This document shows positions 43,459 to 53,301 of a DNA stretch of 64,000 nt, one piece after another. Origin of the DNA: Acidobacteriota bacterium (lineage in GTDB: Bacteria > Acidobacteriota > Vicinamibacteria > Fen-336); assembly GCA_011526565.1 (NCBI GenBank), contig WYBL01000151.1:124001-188000 (forward strand), written 5' to 3'. The notes under the pieces were generated by a model, which worked only from the letters and a program-made list of their open reading frames with translations, searched no databases and was not told where the DNA came from. Made by a program: the position numbers and the translations under genes. How positions within the stretch are numbered: position 1 is the stretch's first letter; the number at the start of each line of letters is the position of its first letter.

Positions 43459-43769
43459 GGCGACTCCTCTCACCCGAGTCTAACGAACGTCGTCCGTTCG
43501 GGGGACGTGATCCTGCACACTCGCGGGGTTACAATGCGTCGCTTCAAGAGCCTTCGAAGCGGTGCCCGCGAACGAAGGTCCATCACGCAAATCGCATGCC
43601 TCCGTCGCGCTGCTGTCATAGAGTGCAAACCGCTAGAAGTCGACATCATGCAATCACTTAGCGCGACGTTCCGCGAGCTTTCCACAGAGATTTCCACAAA
43701 TTCTGTGGATTCCCGGGACGGCCATCGGGTCCCCCTTCGGGAGGCCGCGTCGCGCAGGAGGTCCCTGCC
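43459..43769 (+). promoter_or_regulatory. 311-base leader region of serA
   Basis: No gene seen. It contains TACAAT at 43530-43535 as a possible -10. Around 43678-43713 lie three DnaA-box-like TTCCACA/ATCCACA words, including the inverted pair TCCACAGA (43681-43688) and TCTGTGGA (43702-43709). Nearer the gene, GGGAC (43715-43719) can pair with GTCCC at 43729-43733 or with the GTCCC at 43761-43765 that adjoins the AGGAGG Shine-Dalgarno. The leader may be structured. No known riboswitch class was recognised. Confidence 0.35.
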
Positions 43770-45353
43770 GTGAGTCACAAGATCCTCGTCCTCGAAGGCA
43801 TGACCGAACGCGGCCTCGACGTGCTGCGCTCCGAAGGATTCGAAGTCGACGTCCAGAAGGCGATGCCGCCGGAGGAACTGGTCAAGATCGTCGCGCCCTA
43901 CGACGCGATCACCGTCCGCTCCAGCTCCAAGATCACCGCCGACGTGATCGCCGCCGCCGCCAACCTGAAGGTGGTCGGCCGGCCGGGAGTCGGCGTCGAC
44001 AACATCGACCTCGAGGCGGCCACCCGCCGCGGCGTGATCGTGATGAACGCGCCGCTCGGCAACATGGTCTCCACCGCGGAGCTGGCGCTGGCGCTGCTGC
44101 TCGCGGTGGCCCGCAACATCGCCCAGGGCGACGCCTCGATGAAGAAGGGGACCTGGGACCGCAAGTCGTTCGCCGGCGTCGAACTGTGCGGCAAGCGGAT
44201 CGGCGTGATCGGGCTCGGCCGCATCGGCCGCGAGATGGGCGTGCGCTGCAAGGCGCTGGGCATGGACGTGGTCGGCTACGACCCGTTCGTCTCGCAGCCG
44301 CTGGTGGAGGGCCTGGGCATCACCCTGCTCTCGCTCGACGAGCTGTTCGCGACCTCCGACTTCCTGACCCTGCACTCGGTGCTGAGCCCCGAGACCCGCC
44401 AGCTCATCAACAAGGACACGATCGCGAAGATGAAGCCGGGCGTGCGCATCGTCAACGCCGCGCGCGGCGCGCTGATCGACGAGGCGGCGCTGTTCGAGGC
44501 GCTGGAGAGCGGCCGGGTGGCCGGCGCGGGCCTCGACGTGCACGCCAAGGAGCCGCCCGTCGACTGGAAGCTCTCGCAGCACCCGAAGGTGGTGGCGATG
44601 CCGCACGTCGGCGCCTCCACCGCCGAGGCGCAGGAGAAGGTCGGCACCGACATCGCGATCCAGATCCGCGACTACCTGAAGGGCGGCATCATCCAGCAGG
44701 CGGTCAACTTCTTCCAGCTCTCCTCGGACATCTACGAGCACGTCAAGCCGGCGATGGACCTGGCCGAGCGGCTCGGCGCGTTCGTCGGCCAGGCGCTGCC
44801 GGGCAAGCCGGAGCGGCTGGAGATCGGGCTCTACGGCGACTTCCGCGACCTCGACCTGAAGCCGATCCTGCCGGCCGCGGTGGCGGGCGTGCTGCGCGGC
44901 AGCGCGACCGGCGTCACGGTCGTCAACGCGCTGCAGGCGGCGAAGGAGCGCGGGCTGCAGATCGTCGAGTCCACCTCCTCGGCGCAGCTCAGCTTCGCCA
45001 ACCTGGTCGCGGTGCGCTACAAGACGAGCGAGGCCGAGCTGTCGGTGTCCGGCACCTACTTCGGCCCGGGCCAGCCGCGGCTGGTCGACGTCGACGGCGT
45101 CGAGGTCGACGCGATCCCGGCCGGTCACGTGCTCTACGTCAAGAACGACGACACGCCGGGCGTGATCGGCCACATCGGCTCGACGCTGGGCGGCCGCCGC
45201 ATCAACATCGCGCGGATGACCGTGGGCCGCAAGCCGGGCAGCGCGCGGGCGGTGATGATGATCGAGGTCGACGGCGAGGTGACGCTGGAGACCCTGGAGG
45301 CGCTGCGCCGGATCGCGGGCGTCAAGGAAGCCAAGGCGATCCGCCTCGGCTAG
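43770..45353 (+). CDS. serA: D-3-phosphoglycerate dehydrogenase
   Basis: GTG 43770 follows AGGAGG; 527 residues, the long (type I) form. The NAD-binding motif is IGVIGLGRIGREMG; the substrate and catalytic region includes HSVLSPETRQLIN, NAARGALIDE and the catalytic-His segment MPHVGASTAEAQ. It is followed by an allosteric-substrate-binding domain and a C-terminal ACT domain (DTPGVIGHIGSTLGGRRINIARMTVGR) that usually binds serine. It makes the first step of serine synthesis from 3-phosphoglycerate. icd follows after 33 bases. Confidence 0.95.
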   Translation: MSHKILVLEGMTERGLDVLRSEGFEVDVQKAMPPEELVKIVAPYDAITVRSSSKITADVIAAAANLKVVGRPGVGVDNIDLEAATRRGVIVMNAPLGNMVSTAELALALLLAVARNIAQGDASMKKGTWDRKSFAGVELCGKRIGVIGLGRIGREMGVRCKALGMDVVGYDPFVSQPLVEGLGITLLSLDELFATSDFLTLHSVLSPETRQLINKDTIAKMKPGVRIVNAARGALIDEAALFEALESGRVAGAGLDVHAKEPPVDWKLSQHPKVVAMPHVGASTAEAQEKVGTDIAIQIRDYLKGGIIQQAVNFFQLSSDIYEHVKPAMDLAERLGAFVGQALPGKPERLEIGLYGDFRDLDLKPILPAAVAGVLRGSATGVTVVNALQAAKERGLQIVESTSSAQLSFANLVAVRYKTSEAELSVSGTYFGPGQPRLVDVDGVEVDAIPAGHVLYVKNDDTPGVIGHIGSTLGGRRINIARMTVGRKPGSARAVMMIEVDGEVTLETLEALRRIAGVKEAKAIRLG

Positions 45354-45386
45354 GGCCTTTTCTTCAAGGAGTAGACTGCTCACACC

Positions 45387-46781
<1,395 letters not shown>

Positions 46782-46809
46782 TCCGCTGATTCCGTTCACC
46801 GCACCGAAG

Positions 46810-46850
46810 ACGCGCCGATCGGGCGAGACCCGGTCGGCGCGTTTCGTTCG
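46810..46850 (+). terminator. Rho-independent terminator after icd
   Basis: ACGCGCCGATCGGG pairs with CCCGGTCGGCGCGT around a 5-nt loop (one G-U pair) and is followed by TTCGTTCGTGTT. It begins 29 bases after the icd stop and could also serve the convergent kinase gene. Confidence 0.85.
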
Positions 46851-46865
46851 TGTTAGGTCGGCGAC

Positions 46866-48014
46866 TCAACTCCCCTCAAAGGGATCCCAGTAGCCAGCGG
46901 AACGGCGATCCGATACTCCGTAACTGCTCGGCGTGAGCCGTAGCCCGAAGATCGATTCGAGTTGTGCGTTGAGTCGCTCAATCTCAGGCCGGCTGCCGAT
47001 GACCCAAACTGCACCCCAAGGACGCTTGTCGATGACCTCTCGTCCTTGCGCCCTGAGCCACTCGACGACATCCGGACCTCTTGGATCCAGCTTCGGTCGA
47101 GCCCGCCTTAAAGCGCGCTCACGTCGCTCCGCCTTGCCCCTTCGAATGGCCTCCTGAAGTACCGCATCGAAATCACCTCCTCCGGCGAGCGATCTTGGAG
47201 TCTCGTCGGTGGCGGCCAAGGTGTCGGCGGCCAGTTCCCGGATCAGGGTCCCGCAGGAGAGGACTTGCGGAGCCGGGGCCTCCGCCCAGGCCCTTCGAAG
47301 AGCATCTGCGGCGCGAGTCCCTTCCAGTCGCTCAACTTCCCGGAGGAGGTAGTTGCGATCCAACGACACGGCCTCCACGGGAATCTTCGTGTGCAATGCA
47401 ACGAGGACCTGCGCCACAACGACAGCAAAAGCCCACACGTCGGAGGTCGGCGAAGGAGCGAACGTGGGCGAATCTGCATCAGGCGGCAGGTACCCGTTCG
47501 TTCCCTTGGCGCTACGAGTCTTGCCGCGCGTTCCCTCAAGCTTGACGTGGCCAAAATCCACGAGCACGAGTCGATCGCGTGTGCGGATGATGTTCTGGGG
47601 CTTTATGTCCCGATGCAGCAGCCGACGGGCATGCAGCATGTCGATCGCGTCGGCAAGTTCCAGCAGCGACTCGAGGAGAGCGGTTCGTTCGCCTGGGGCC
47701 AGGCGATACCTTCCCAGATGCTCGCCTTCAACGAGTTCGAAGACTAGGACCAGGTGGCCGCGGTTGGTTGCGTTGCCCTCGAAGTGCTCTTCGAACGACC
47801 CAAGCAAGCGGACGATACAAGGGTGAAAAATCGCGCGCAGAGCATGAACTTCTATCGCAACGGCCCTACGCGTTTCCTGCACGTCCTCGTCCGATGTCCC
47901 CATCTGAAGGTACTTGAGGGCAACTGGTTCGCCTCGTGGCCCTGTACCGCGGTACACGTCCCCTTGGCGCCCGTCACCGAGCTTCGTTCCTCGCTGATAG
48001 CGCAGCTCGTTCAC
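46866..48014 (-). CDS. Active-type Ser/Thr protein kinase with C-terminal DKRP/WVIG domain
   Basis: This 382-residue soluble kinase has a full catalytic set: glycine loop GDGRQGDVY (13-21), Lys34, HRDIKPQN (134-141), DFG (153-155) and an activation segment ending GTNGYLPPD. Residues about 310-382 (DVVEWLRAQGREVIDKRPWGAVWVIG) match a small domain that I recall at the C-termini of defence-associated helicases and nucleases, with a DKR...WVIG core. No transmembrane segment, unlike housekeeping PknB-type kinases. Last of three minus-strand genes beside the DUF499 array, so a defence-signalling role is plausible. Confidence 0.8.
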   Translation of the reverse strand: MNELRYQRGTKLGDGRQGDVYRGTGPRGEPVALKYLQMGTSDEDVQETRRAVAIEVHALRAIFHPCIVRLLGSFEEHFEGNATNRGHLVLVFELVEGEHLGRYRLAPGERTALLESLLELADAIDMLHARRLLHRDIKPQNIIRTRDRLVLVDFGHVKLEGTRGKTRSAKGTNGYLPPDADSPTFAPSPTSDVWAFAVVVAQVLVALHTKIPVEAVSLDRNYLLREVERLEGTRAADALRRAWAEAPAPQVLSCGTLIRELAADTLAATDETPRSLAGGGDFDAVLQEAIRRGKAERRERALRRARPKLDPRGPDVVEWLRAQGREVIDKRPWGAVWVIGSRPEIERLNAQLESIFGLRLTPSSYGVSDRRSAGYWDPFEGS

Positions 48015-48022
48015 GCCAGGTC

Positions 48023-48640
48023 CTAGCGTGGGAGGCGACCGGCAGCCCGCGCAAAGGCGCTAATCAAGGCATCGAAGCTCCTGCTGATCTCCAGGAACTC
48101 TGCATGAGAAGAGCGGATGAAGGGGTGACCGATTACTGCATGTCGCACCATTCGTGCCTCGAACGCCAAAGAAACAGCCAAGTGCTCCGATTCCCGCTGA
48201 AGGGTGGCAGGCCGCAGTCCGACCCGCTTGGTCAGGTCGCGTAGCCTCGCGAGATCCCTTCGCCTGTTGTTGGCGTCATCAGGCGTCCAGGGGTACCTAT
48301 CGTCCTCGTACCAGTCGGACAGGAACGCGTCGCTACCCTTGATTAGGGTGCCGACGGCCTCGGAAAAGGCGATGATCTGGCCCAGTATCAGCGGGCCTTG
48401 GTGTCGGATGACGTCGCGCATCAGGTCAGCACAGCGATGCTTCTCCGTTGTGCGCCCACCGACTGCTGTTGCATAGCCATGCGCCGCGAAGATGAAGGCG
48501 CGCCACGCCAAGAAGGCACAGACCGCGGCCTTGTCTTGAGGGTCGTCCAAACTGGCGGCTATTGCATCTCGTCTGCCGAGGATTCGATCGACCGCATCAC
48601 TCGGAGCATGCATGGGGTCCATGGATATCCATTCCGTCAA
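48023..48640 (-). CDS. Unknown helical protein upstream of the kinase gene
   Basis: This 205-residue protein is mostly alpha-helical with no signal peptide: AAVCAFLAWRAFIFAAHGYATAVGG, LILGQIIAFSEAVGTLIKG, MVRHAVIGHPFI. It ends 8 bases before the kinase start, so the two are likely cotranscribed, and this protein may be the kinase's substrate or regulator. No family recognised. Alternative ATGs lie at codons 7 and 10. Confidence 0.6.
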   Translation of the reverse strand: MTEWISMDPMHAPSDAVDRILGRRDAIAASLDDPQDKAAVCAFLAWRAFIFAAHGYATAVGGRTTEKHRCADLMRDVIRHQGPLILGQIIAFSEAVGTLIKGSDAFLSDWYEDDRYPWTPDDANNRRRDLARLRDLTKRVGLRPATLQRESEHLAVSLAFEARMVRHAVIGHPFIRSSHAEFLEISRSFDALISAFARAAGRLPR

Positions 48641-48807
48641 GGCTGCGGAGTACTAGCCTCTTCTACTGGCGCCCTCGACATGTCGACGCCCTCGGCATCC
48701 TCTGCGTCATCGTCGGGAGCCCCGGGCATGTCGATCATTCCACGGTCTCGAAGCACAGCACATGTTGGGCGAGGGTCAGCACGGGAGTCGGCCAGAACGA
48801 GAATCGG

Positions 48808-49374
48808 TCACTCATACCGGTCCTCGTCGTCCCACGGCTCAGGATCTGGCTCGTCGAAGAAGCCCTCTCCGGTCTCGGGATCGACAACGCCCGCCCACCG
48901 CCCCGGTCGGGGCGCGGGCGTGGTGTTCAATGCGGACGGGTTCCCGAAGCAGTACGCCTGGATGGCCGTGGTCTCGTCCTTGAGCAGTCGAAGGAACCTA
49001 TCGAGCCAGGCATCGATGGGGTCCTCGTCACTGTCGTCGTCGCCGTAGTCGGTCTCGCGTTCAGTTGTCGAGATGCTCAGAGCGACGGTCGGCTCGTCCT
49101 CGCGCGGGCCGCTCCGCTCCAGGCGGAGGCTCTCGTCGTCGAGGCTGAGGCTGACGGTGTCTGGCGGATCGCCTGTCGAGGAGGTCAGGTCAAGGCAAAC
49201 GCTGAAGTCGTCGATCACGTCGGGGAAGTGGTCGAGGGCTGCGATGAGAGCCGCAACCTCGACGTAGTCCGAGGACGCGAGGTCGCGACGCTTGAGCAGA
49301 GCCCAGAGCGCTTGTCGGATCTGGTCGACCAGGTCCCGATCCCTGGGGTGGACGGCGTAGCGAGGGCCTTCCAT
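48808..49374 (-). CDS. Unknown acidic protein, first of the kinase gene group
   Basis: This 188-residue protein is strongly acidic. Its N-terminal half is helical with a short beta region (YAVHPRDRDLVDQIRQALWALLKRRD, then VSLSLDDESLRLERSGP). A very acidic loop (ETDYGDDDSDEDP) follows, and it ends in a tail rich in Asp, Glu and Pro. The high negative charge resembles DNA-mimic or chaperone-like proteins, but that is only suggestive. It diverges from the DUF499 gene across 88 bases that hold a TACAAT element. Confidence 0.55.
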   Translation of the reverse strand: MEGPRYAVHPRDRDLVDQIRQALWALLKRRDLASSDYVEVAALIAALDHFPDVIDDFSVCLDLTSSTGDPPDTVSLSLDDESLRLERSGPREDEPTVALSISTTERETDYGDDDSDEDPIDAWLDRFLRLLKDETTAIQAYCFGNPSALNTTPAPRPGRWAGVVDPETGEGFFDEPDPEPWDDEDRYE

Positions 49375-49422
49375 CCTCGGAGCATACGGGACCTCGGGTG
49401 CGTTTCGAGCGCACGACCCCAG

Positions 49423-49428
49423 TACAAT
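49423..49428 (+). promoter_or_regulatory. -10-like TACAAT ahead of the DUF499 array
   Basis: TACAAT lies 34 bases before ATG 49463, in the divergent gap between the kinase group and the DUF499 gene. A GAGGAGG SD follows at 49446-49452. No obvious -35 box is present. Confidence 0.4.
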
Positions 49429-49462
49429 CCAAACCGCATCGGGCTGAGGAGGCGTGTCGCTG

Positions 49463-52400
49463 ATGAAGACACTGTTTGAGATCTGCGAGCCGCGCGAAGA
49501 CGTCCTGCGGGGGGCGGTGCGCGAGTCCGAGTTCGCCGCTGACCTGGCGCAGGTGCTCCGCGGTGACGCGCCCGTCGAGTATCAGGACGCCGCCACCTTC
49601 TTCTCGAACACCCACCCGACCGAGGGCCTGCGGCGCTTGCTCGAGAACGTCTGTCGACGGCTCTCCGGCACCGGTGGGGAAGCGAGCTCGATCTTCCGAC
49701 TCGACACCCAGTACGGCGGCGGCAAGACGCACTCCTTGATCGCCCTGGCGCACATCGCCCGCAACGGCGCCGCGCTCGCCAACCTCGCGGAATTCCTCGA
49801 CCCGAAGCTCGCTCCGAAGGGCGAGGTGCGACTTGCCGCCTTCGACGGTGAGAACGCCGACCCCGTCAACGGTCGCGCCATGGGCGAGGGAGTTCGAGCC
49901 TTCACGCCCTGGGGGGAGTTGGCCTACGCCCTGGCCGGCCGGGAAGGCTATGCGGCGGTCCGTTCCAGCGACGAGGAACGCAGTGCCCCGGGCGCCGACA
50001 CGATCCGCAACCTGTTCGGCAACCGCCCGGCCCTGATCCTCATCGACGAGCTCTCGATCTACCTGCGCAAGGTCCAGGGCCGGCCCGATGCTGCCCAGCT
50101 CACCCCGTTCCTGACCGGCTTGTTCAAAGCGGTCGAGAGCGCCCCGGGCGCCGCCCTCGTGTTCACCCTGGCGTTGCGCAAGGATCAGAAGGCTACGGAC
50201 GCCTATTCGGAAGAGAACCAGTTCCTCGCCGACAAGCTGGCCGAGGCTGAGAGCGTCGCCGCCCGCAAGGCGACCCTGCTCGACCCCACAGCCGAGCACG
50301 AGACCGCCCGCGTGCTCCGGCGGCGCCTCTTCAAGCGGATCGACGAGGCTGCGGCCGAGGACGCGGTCAAGGCCTACGCGAAGGCGTGGAGCGAGAGCGC
50401 CGCCAGCCTGCCGCAGGCCCGCGTCGACGAGGACCGGGAGGGCGAGTTCCGCAACTGCTACCCATTCCACCCAGCCCTCATGTCGGTCCTGACCGACAAA
50501 CTCTCCACCCTCGAGAACTTCCAGCGCGTCCGCGGAATGCTGCGCCTGCTGACCCAGGGCGTCGCCCGCCTGTGGAGCGAGAAGCCCGCTGCGACCTACG
50601 CCATCCACCTCGATCACCTCGACCCCGGTTTCCAGCCCACGAGGAACGAGGTCGTCACGCGACTCGGCCTGTCGCACTTCGACCCCGCGATCCGAAACGA
50701 CGTGGCGGGCGCTGACGGCTCGCCGTCGCTCGCCCAGCAGATCGACGCCCAGCACTACGTCGGGCTGCCGCCGCTCGGCACCAAGGTCGCGCGCACGATC
50801 CTCTGGCACTCGTTCGCCTTCAACGACCTACTGAAGGGCGCGACCGCCGAGGAACTCTGCTACGCGGTCCTCCACCCGGGCCTCGACCCGGGCTTCATCT
50901 CTGACGCGCGCCAGCGCTTCGTGGCCGGCTCGGCGTATCTCGACGACCGCCCGAACGTCCCGCTGCGCTTCCTCACCGAGGCCAACCTCACCCAGGTCAT
51001 CCGTGGGTTCGAGCGCCAGATCGATCGCGACGAGGTCCGCAGCCAGCTCCGCGACCGCATCGGCGAGATCTTCAAGGGGCAGACCCTCAACCTCGTGCCC
51101 TTCGCGGCGGGCCCGGAAGACGTTCCGGACGACGTGGGCGACGGTCGGCCGCTGCTGGTTCTGCTCGGCTATGAAGCCGAGACCGTCAAGCCGGGCGACC
51201 GCCTGCAGGTCCCGCCCCTGGTCGAGCGGATCTTCCGTTCGACCGGAACCCAGGGCCACTTCCGGCAGCTCCAGAACAACCTCGTGTTCCTCGTGGCCGA
51301 CGAGGGGAACCGCGAGCACATGCGCGAGAGCCTGGTGCGGCGGCTCGCACTCCAGAGCCTCCTGGCCCCGGACAAGCTGAAGCAACTGGCCGAGCACCAG
51401 CAGCAGAAGGTCAAGGAACTGCACAAGCGCAGCGAGCAGGAGGTGGCTCTCGCTGTTCAGCAGAGCTACCGGCACCTGTTCTTCCCCTCGCGCAACCGGG
51501 TGGAGGGAGCCGTCGTGGACCTCGCCCACAGTGCCTTCGAGATTCACTCGGCCTCGGAGCGGCCCGGGCAGGGACAGGAACAGGTCCTCCGCGCCCTTCG
51601 GGAGAGCCAGAAGTTGCTTCGGGCCGAGGATCACCCTCTGGCGCCCAGCTACGTCCGCGACCAGACGCCCCTCAAGAAGGGCCAGATCACCACCGGCGCG
51701 CTCCGCCTCGAGTTCCGCAAGGACCCGCGTCTGCCGATTCTCATCGGCGACGAGAACTTCTTCGCCCTGGTCCGCAAGGGGATCACCGAGGAGGCCTACG
51801 TCTACAAGAGCGGCGAACTCCTGGCTGGTCCTGGCGATCCTCCCGTCGAGGTTCGCATCGACGAGAACTCGTTCGTCTTCACGATGGCGTACGCCAAGCA
51901 GCAAGGCCTGTGGCCGCGAAAGCCGAAGCCGGCCGAGGGCACAGGCGGTGGCGACGGGCAGATAGAGGACCCGGACGAGGTCGGCAAGTTCAAGCCCCTG
52001 GTGCCCCCGCCGCCGGCTCCCCCCAAGCCCGGCGTCGTGCAACTCCGCGCCGAGGCCCCGTTGCGGGAGGCGCTCACGCGCATCTGGGAGCAGGGCCGCC
52101 AGGCTCAGCTCCAGAGGGTGAGCGAGCTGCGCCTCCGCATCTTCGACACCCAGGACGCCTTCAAGTTGCTGGCTGTTCTCGGCCGGGTCACGGCGTCCGA
52201 GAAGCGCGTCGAGTGGGAGGCGGAGTACGAGACGGCGAAGAACAGCACCTTGGAGCTGCGCTTCGTGGGCCTGCCCGAGGACGCCCAGCCCGTGAAGGAG
52301 TTCATCGACGCCCAGTTCCGGGCGGCCGGGGAGAAGCAACTGACGACGCGGTACGTCCTCAAGTTCGCCGAGGGCCTGCCCCTCGACGGCGACGCCCCCG

Positions 52401-52480
52401 AGAAGCTGACCGAGCAGTTCGCCCGCTTCGCCTCGGGCGCCGCCTTCGTCGAAGCCGAAGCTGAGGGGAAGAAGGCATGA
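49463..52480 (+). CDS. DUF499 family ATPase, defence-associated
   Basis: ATG 49463 is preferred over GTG 49454 because of its 10-nt spacing from GAGGAGG, and it gives the standard start MKTLFEICEPREDVLRG. 1005 residues. The P-loop is short, QYGGGKTH (K88), typical of DUF499 (COG1483). Conserved IRNLFGNRPALILIDELSIYL is the Walker B region. The C-terminal 300 residues are alpha-beta without a recognised domain, after a Pro-rich linker (about 855). In archaea and bacteria this ATPase accompanies DUF1156 methyltransferases and SNF2 helicases in defence loci. First gene of the array; the stop overlaps the small partner (ATGA). Confidence 0.85.
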   Translation: MKTLFEICEPREDVLRGAVRESEFAADLAQVLRGDAPVEYQDAATFFSNTHPTEGLRRLLENVCRRLSGTGGEASSIFRLDTQYGGGKTHSLIALAHIARNGAALANLAEFLDPKLAPKGEVRLAAFDGENADPVNGRAMGEGVRAFTPWGELAYALAGREGYAAVRSSDEERSAPGADTIRNLFGNRPALILIDELSIYLRKVQGRPDAAQLTPFLTGLFKAVESAPGAALVFTLALRKDQKATDAYSEENQFLADKLAEAESVAARKATLLDPTAEHETARVLRRRLFKRIDEAAAEDAVKAYAKAWSESAASLPQARVDEDREGEFRNCYPFHPALMSVLTDKLSTLENFQRVRGMLRLLTQGVARLWSEKPAATYAIHLDHLDPGFQPTRNEVVTRLGLSHFDPAIRNDVAGADGSPSLAQQIDAQHYVGLPPLGTKVARTILWHSFAFNDLLKGATAEELCYAVLHPGLDPGFISDARQRFVAGSAYLDDRPNVPLRFLTEANLTQVIRGFERQIDRDEVRSQLRDRIGEIFKGQTLNLVPFAAGPEDVPDDVGDGRPLLVLLGYEAETVKPGDRLQVPPLVERIFRSTGTQGHFRQLQNNLVFLVADEGNREHMRESLVRRLALQSLLAPDKLKQLAEHQQQKVKELHKRSEQEVALAVQQSYRHLFFPSRNRVEGAVVDLAHSAFEIHSASERPGQGQEQVLRALRESQKLLRAEDHPLAPSYVRDQTPLKKGQITTGALRLEFRKDPRLPILIGDENFFALVRKGITEEAYVYKSGELLAGPGDPPVEVRIDENSFVFTMAYAKQQGLWPRKPKPAEGTGGGDGQIEDPDEVGKFKPLVPPPPAPPKPGVVQLRAEAPLREALTRIWEQGRQAQLQRVSELRLRIFDTQDAFKLLAVLGRVTASEKRVEWEAEYETAKNSTLELRFVGLPEDAQPVKEFIDAQFRAAGEKQLTTRYVLKFAEGLPLDGDAPEKLTEQFARFASGAAFVEAEAEGKKA

Positions 52481-52938
52481 GCCCCCGCGCTGGCACCACC
52501 CCGGTGTTCGAACTGCGGGCTCGCAAGCGAGGCCCGGGCGATCTCGTCGTCGAGGTCTTCGAACTGCCCAGCGTCGCGACCCCGGGACTCCGCGAGCCCC
52601 GCTACGTCGGCGGTCTCCACGGCCGCAACCTCGCCCTCGTGGAGCACCGCCTGCTGAAGCAGTTGAAGGGTGCCGGCCTGGACGTGACCAGCCTCAAGAC
52701 CGGCGAGGCCCGTCGCGCCCGGCTCGACGAGGATCGGGCGCTGCGCCTCGCGCTCGGCTTCCGAGTCCTGGCCCCGATGCGCTCGCGCGAGAACATGCGC
52801 TCGTGCGCCGACGGGATCGACGCGATGGGGAAGGAGGAGGCCGCCTACTGGCTGGGGATGGCGCTCCACAGGAAGCATCCCCGCCGAGTCCTCAACGCGC
52901 TCCGCGTTCTCCTGATCGAACCGAAGGGCCGAGGGTAG
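52477..52938 (+). CDS. Small conserved partner of the DUF499 ATPase
   Basis: This 153-residue soluble protein overlaps the DUF499 stop by four bases. It has a beta-rich N-terminal half (TPVFELRARKRGPGDLVVEVFELPS) and a C-terminal helical motif MGKEEAAYWLGMALHRKHPRRVLNALRVLLIE. I have seen that motif in small proteins beside DUF499 genes but cannot name it with certainty. Coupled expression implies a subunit of the same complex. Confidence 0.65.
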   Translation: MSPRAGTTPVFELRARKRGPGDLVVEVFELPSVATPGLREPRYVGGLHGRNLALVEHRLLKQLKGAGLDVTSLKTGEARRARLDEDRALRLALGFRVLAPMRSRENMRSCADGIDAMGKEEAAYWLGMALHRKHPRRVLNALRVLLIEPKGRG

Positions 52939-53301
52939 GGTCGGTCTAGGTCGGAAGGACTCCGGCCGAATAGCTCGTCGCGATGGCGAAAAACGTCTCC
53001 AACAACGGCGAACGCACGGATCTGTGAGTCTCATTCTCCATAGGCACCTCCATGCTCGACTTGAGTGAACCGAAAGGAACAGGGCGAGTGAACCGCACCA
53101 ACAACGATGCGGCCATAACGGATGCCATCGAGACGAGCACAAACAACGAGAGTCCTAGGACCCCTTCCGGCCTAGACCGACCGCAAGAACGAAAGGGTGC
53201 CGCGCGGCGTGATCGCTGTCAACGGAAATCCCTCGGGCGGTCGAGCATGGGTCTAGAATCGCCTCACCGCACAGGCCCGTTCTTCGGCCAGCGGATTCTC
53301 C
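52939..53301 (+). other. 363-base gap inside the DUF499-DUF1156 array
   Basis: This is the only long break in the array. It is less GC-rich than its surroundings, has no convincing plus-strand gene, and holds a possible minus-strand microgene (52946-53041). TAGAAT near 53253 could be a -10 for the AAA+ gene, which would give the AAA+/S8 pair its own promoter. This may be an old insertion junction. Confidence 0.45.
52946..53041 (-). CDS. Candidate 31-residue microprotein
   Basis: On the minus strand a clear GGAGG lies about 6 nt before ATG 53041. The short frame begins MENETHRSVRSPLLE and ends FAIATSYSAGVLPT. Nothing else supports it, and it faces against the array. Listed only because of the strong SD. 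Confidence 0.2.
   Translation of the reverse strand: MENETHRSVRSPLLETFFAIATSYSAGVLPT

Noticed and set aside
43678..43713. Chromosomal replication origin
   Set aside because: DnaA-box-like words are imperfect, and no dnaA, dnaN, AT-rich unwinding element or origin neighbours occur.
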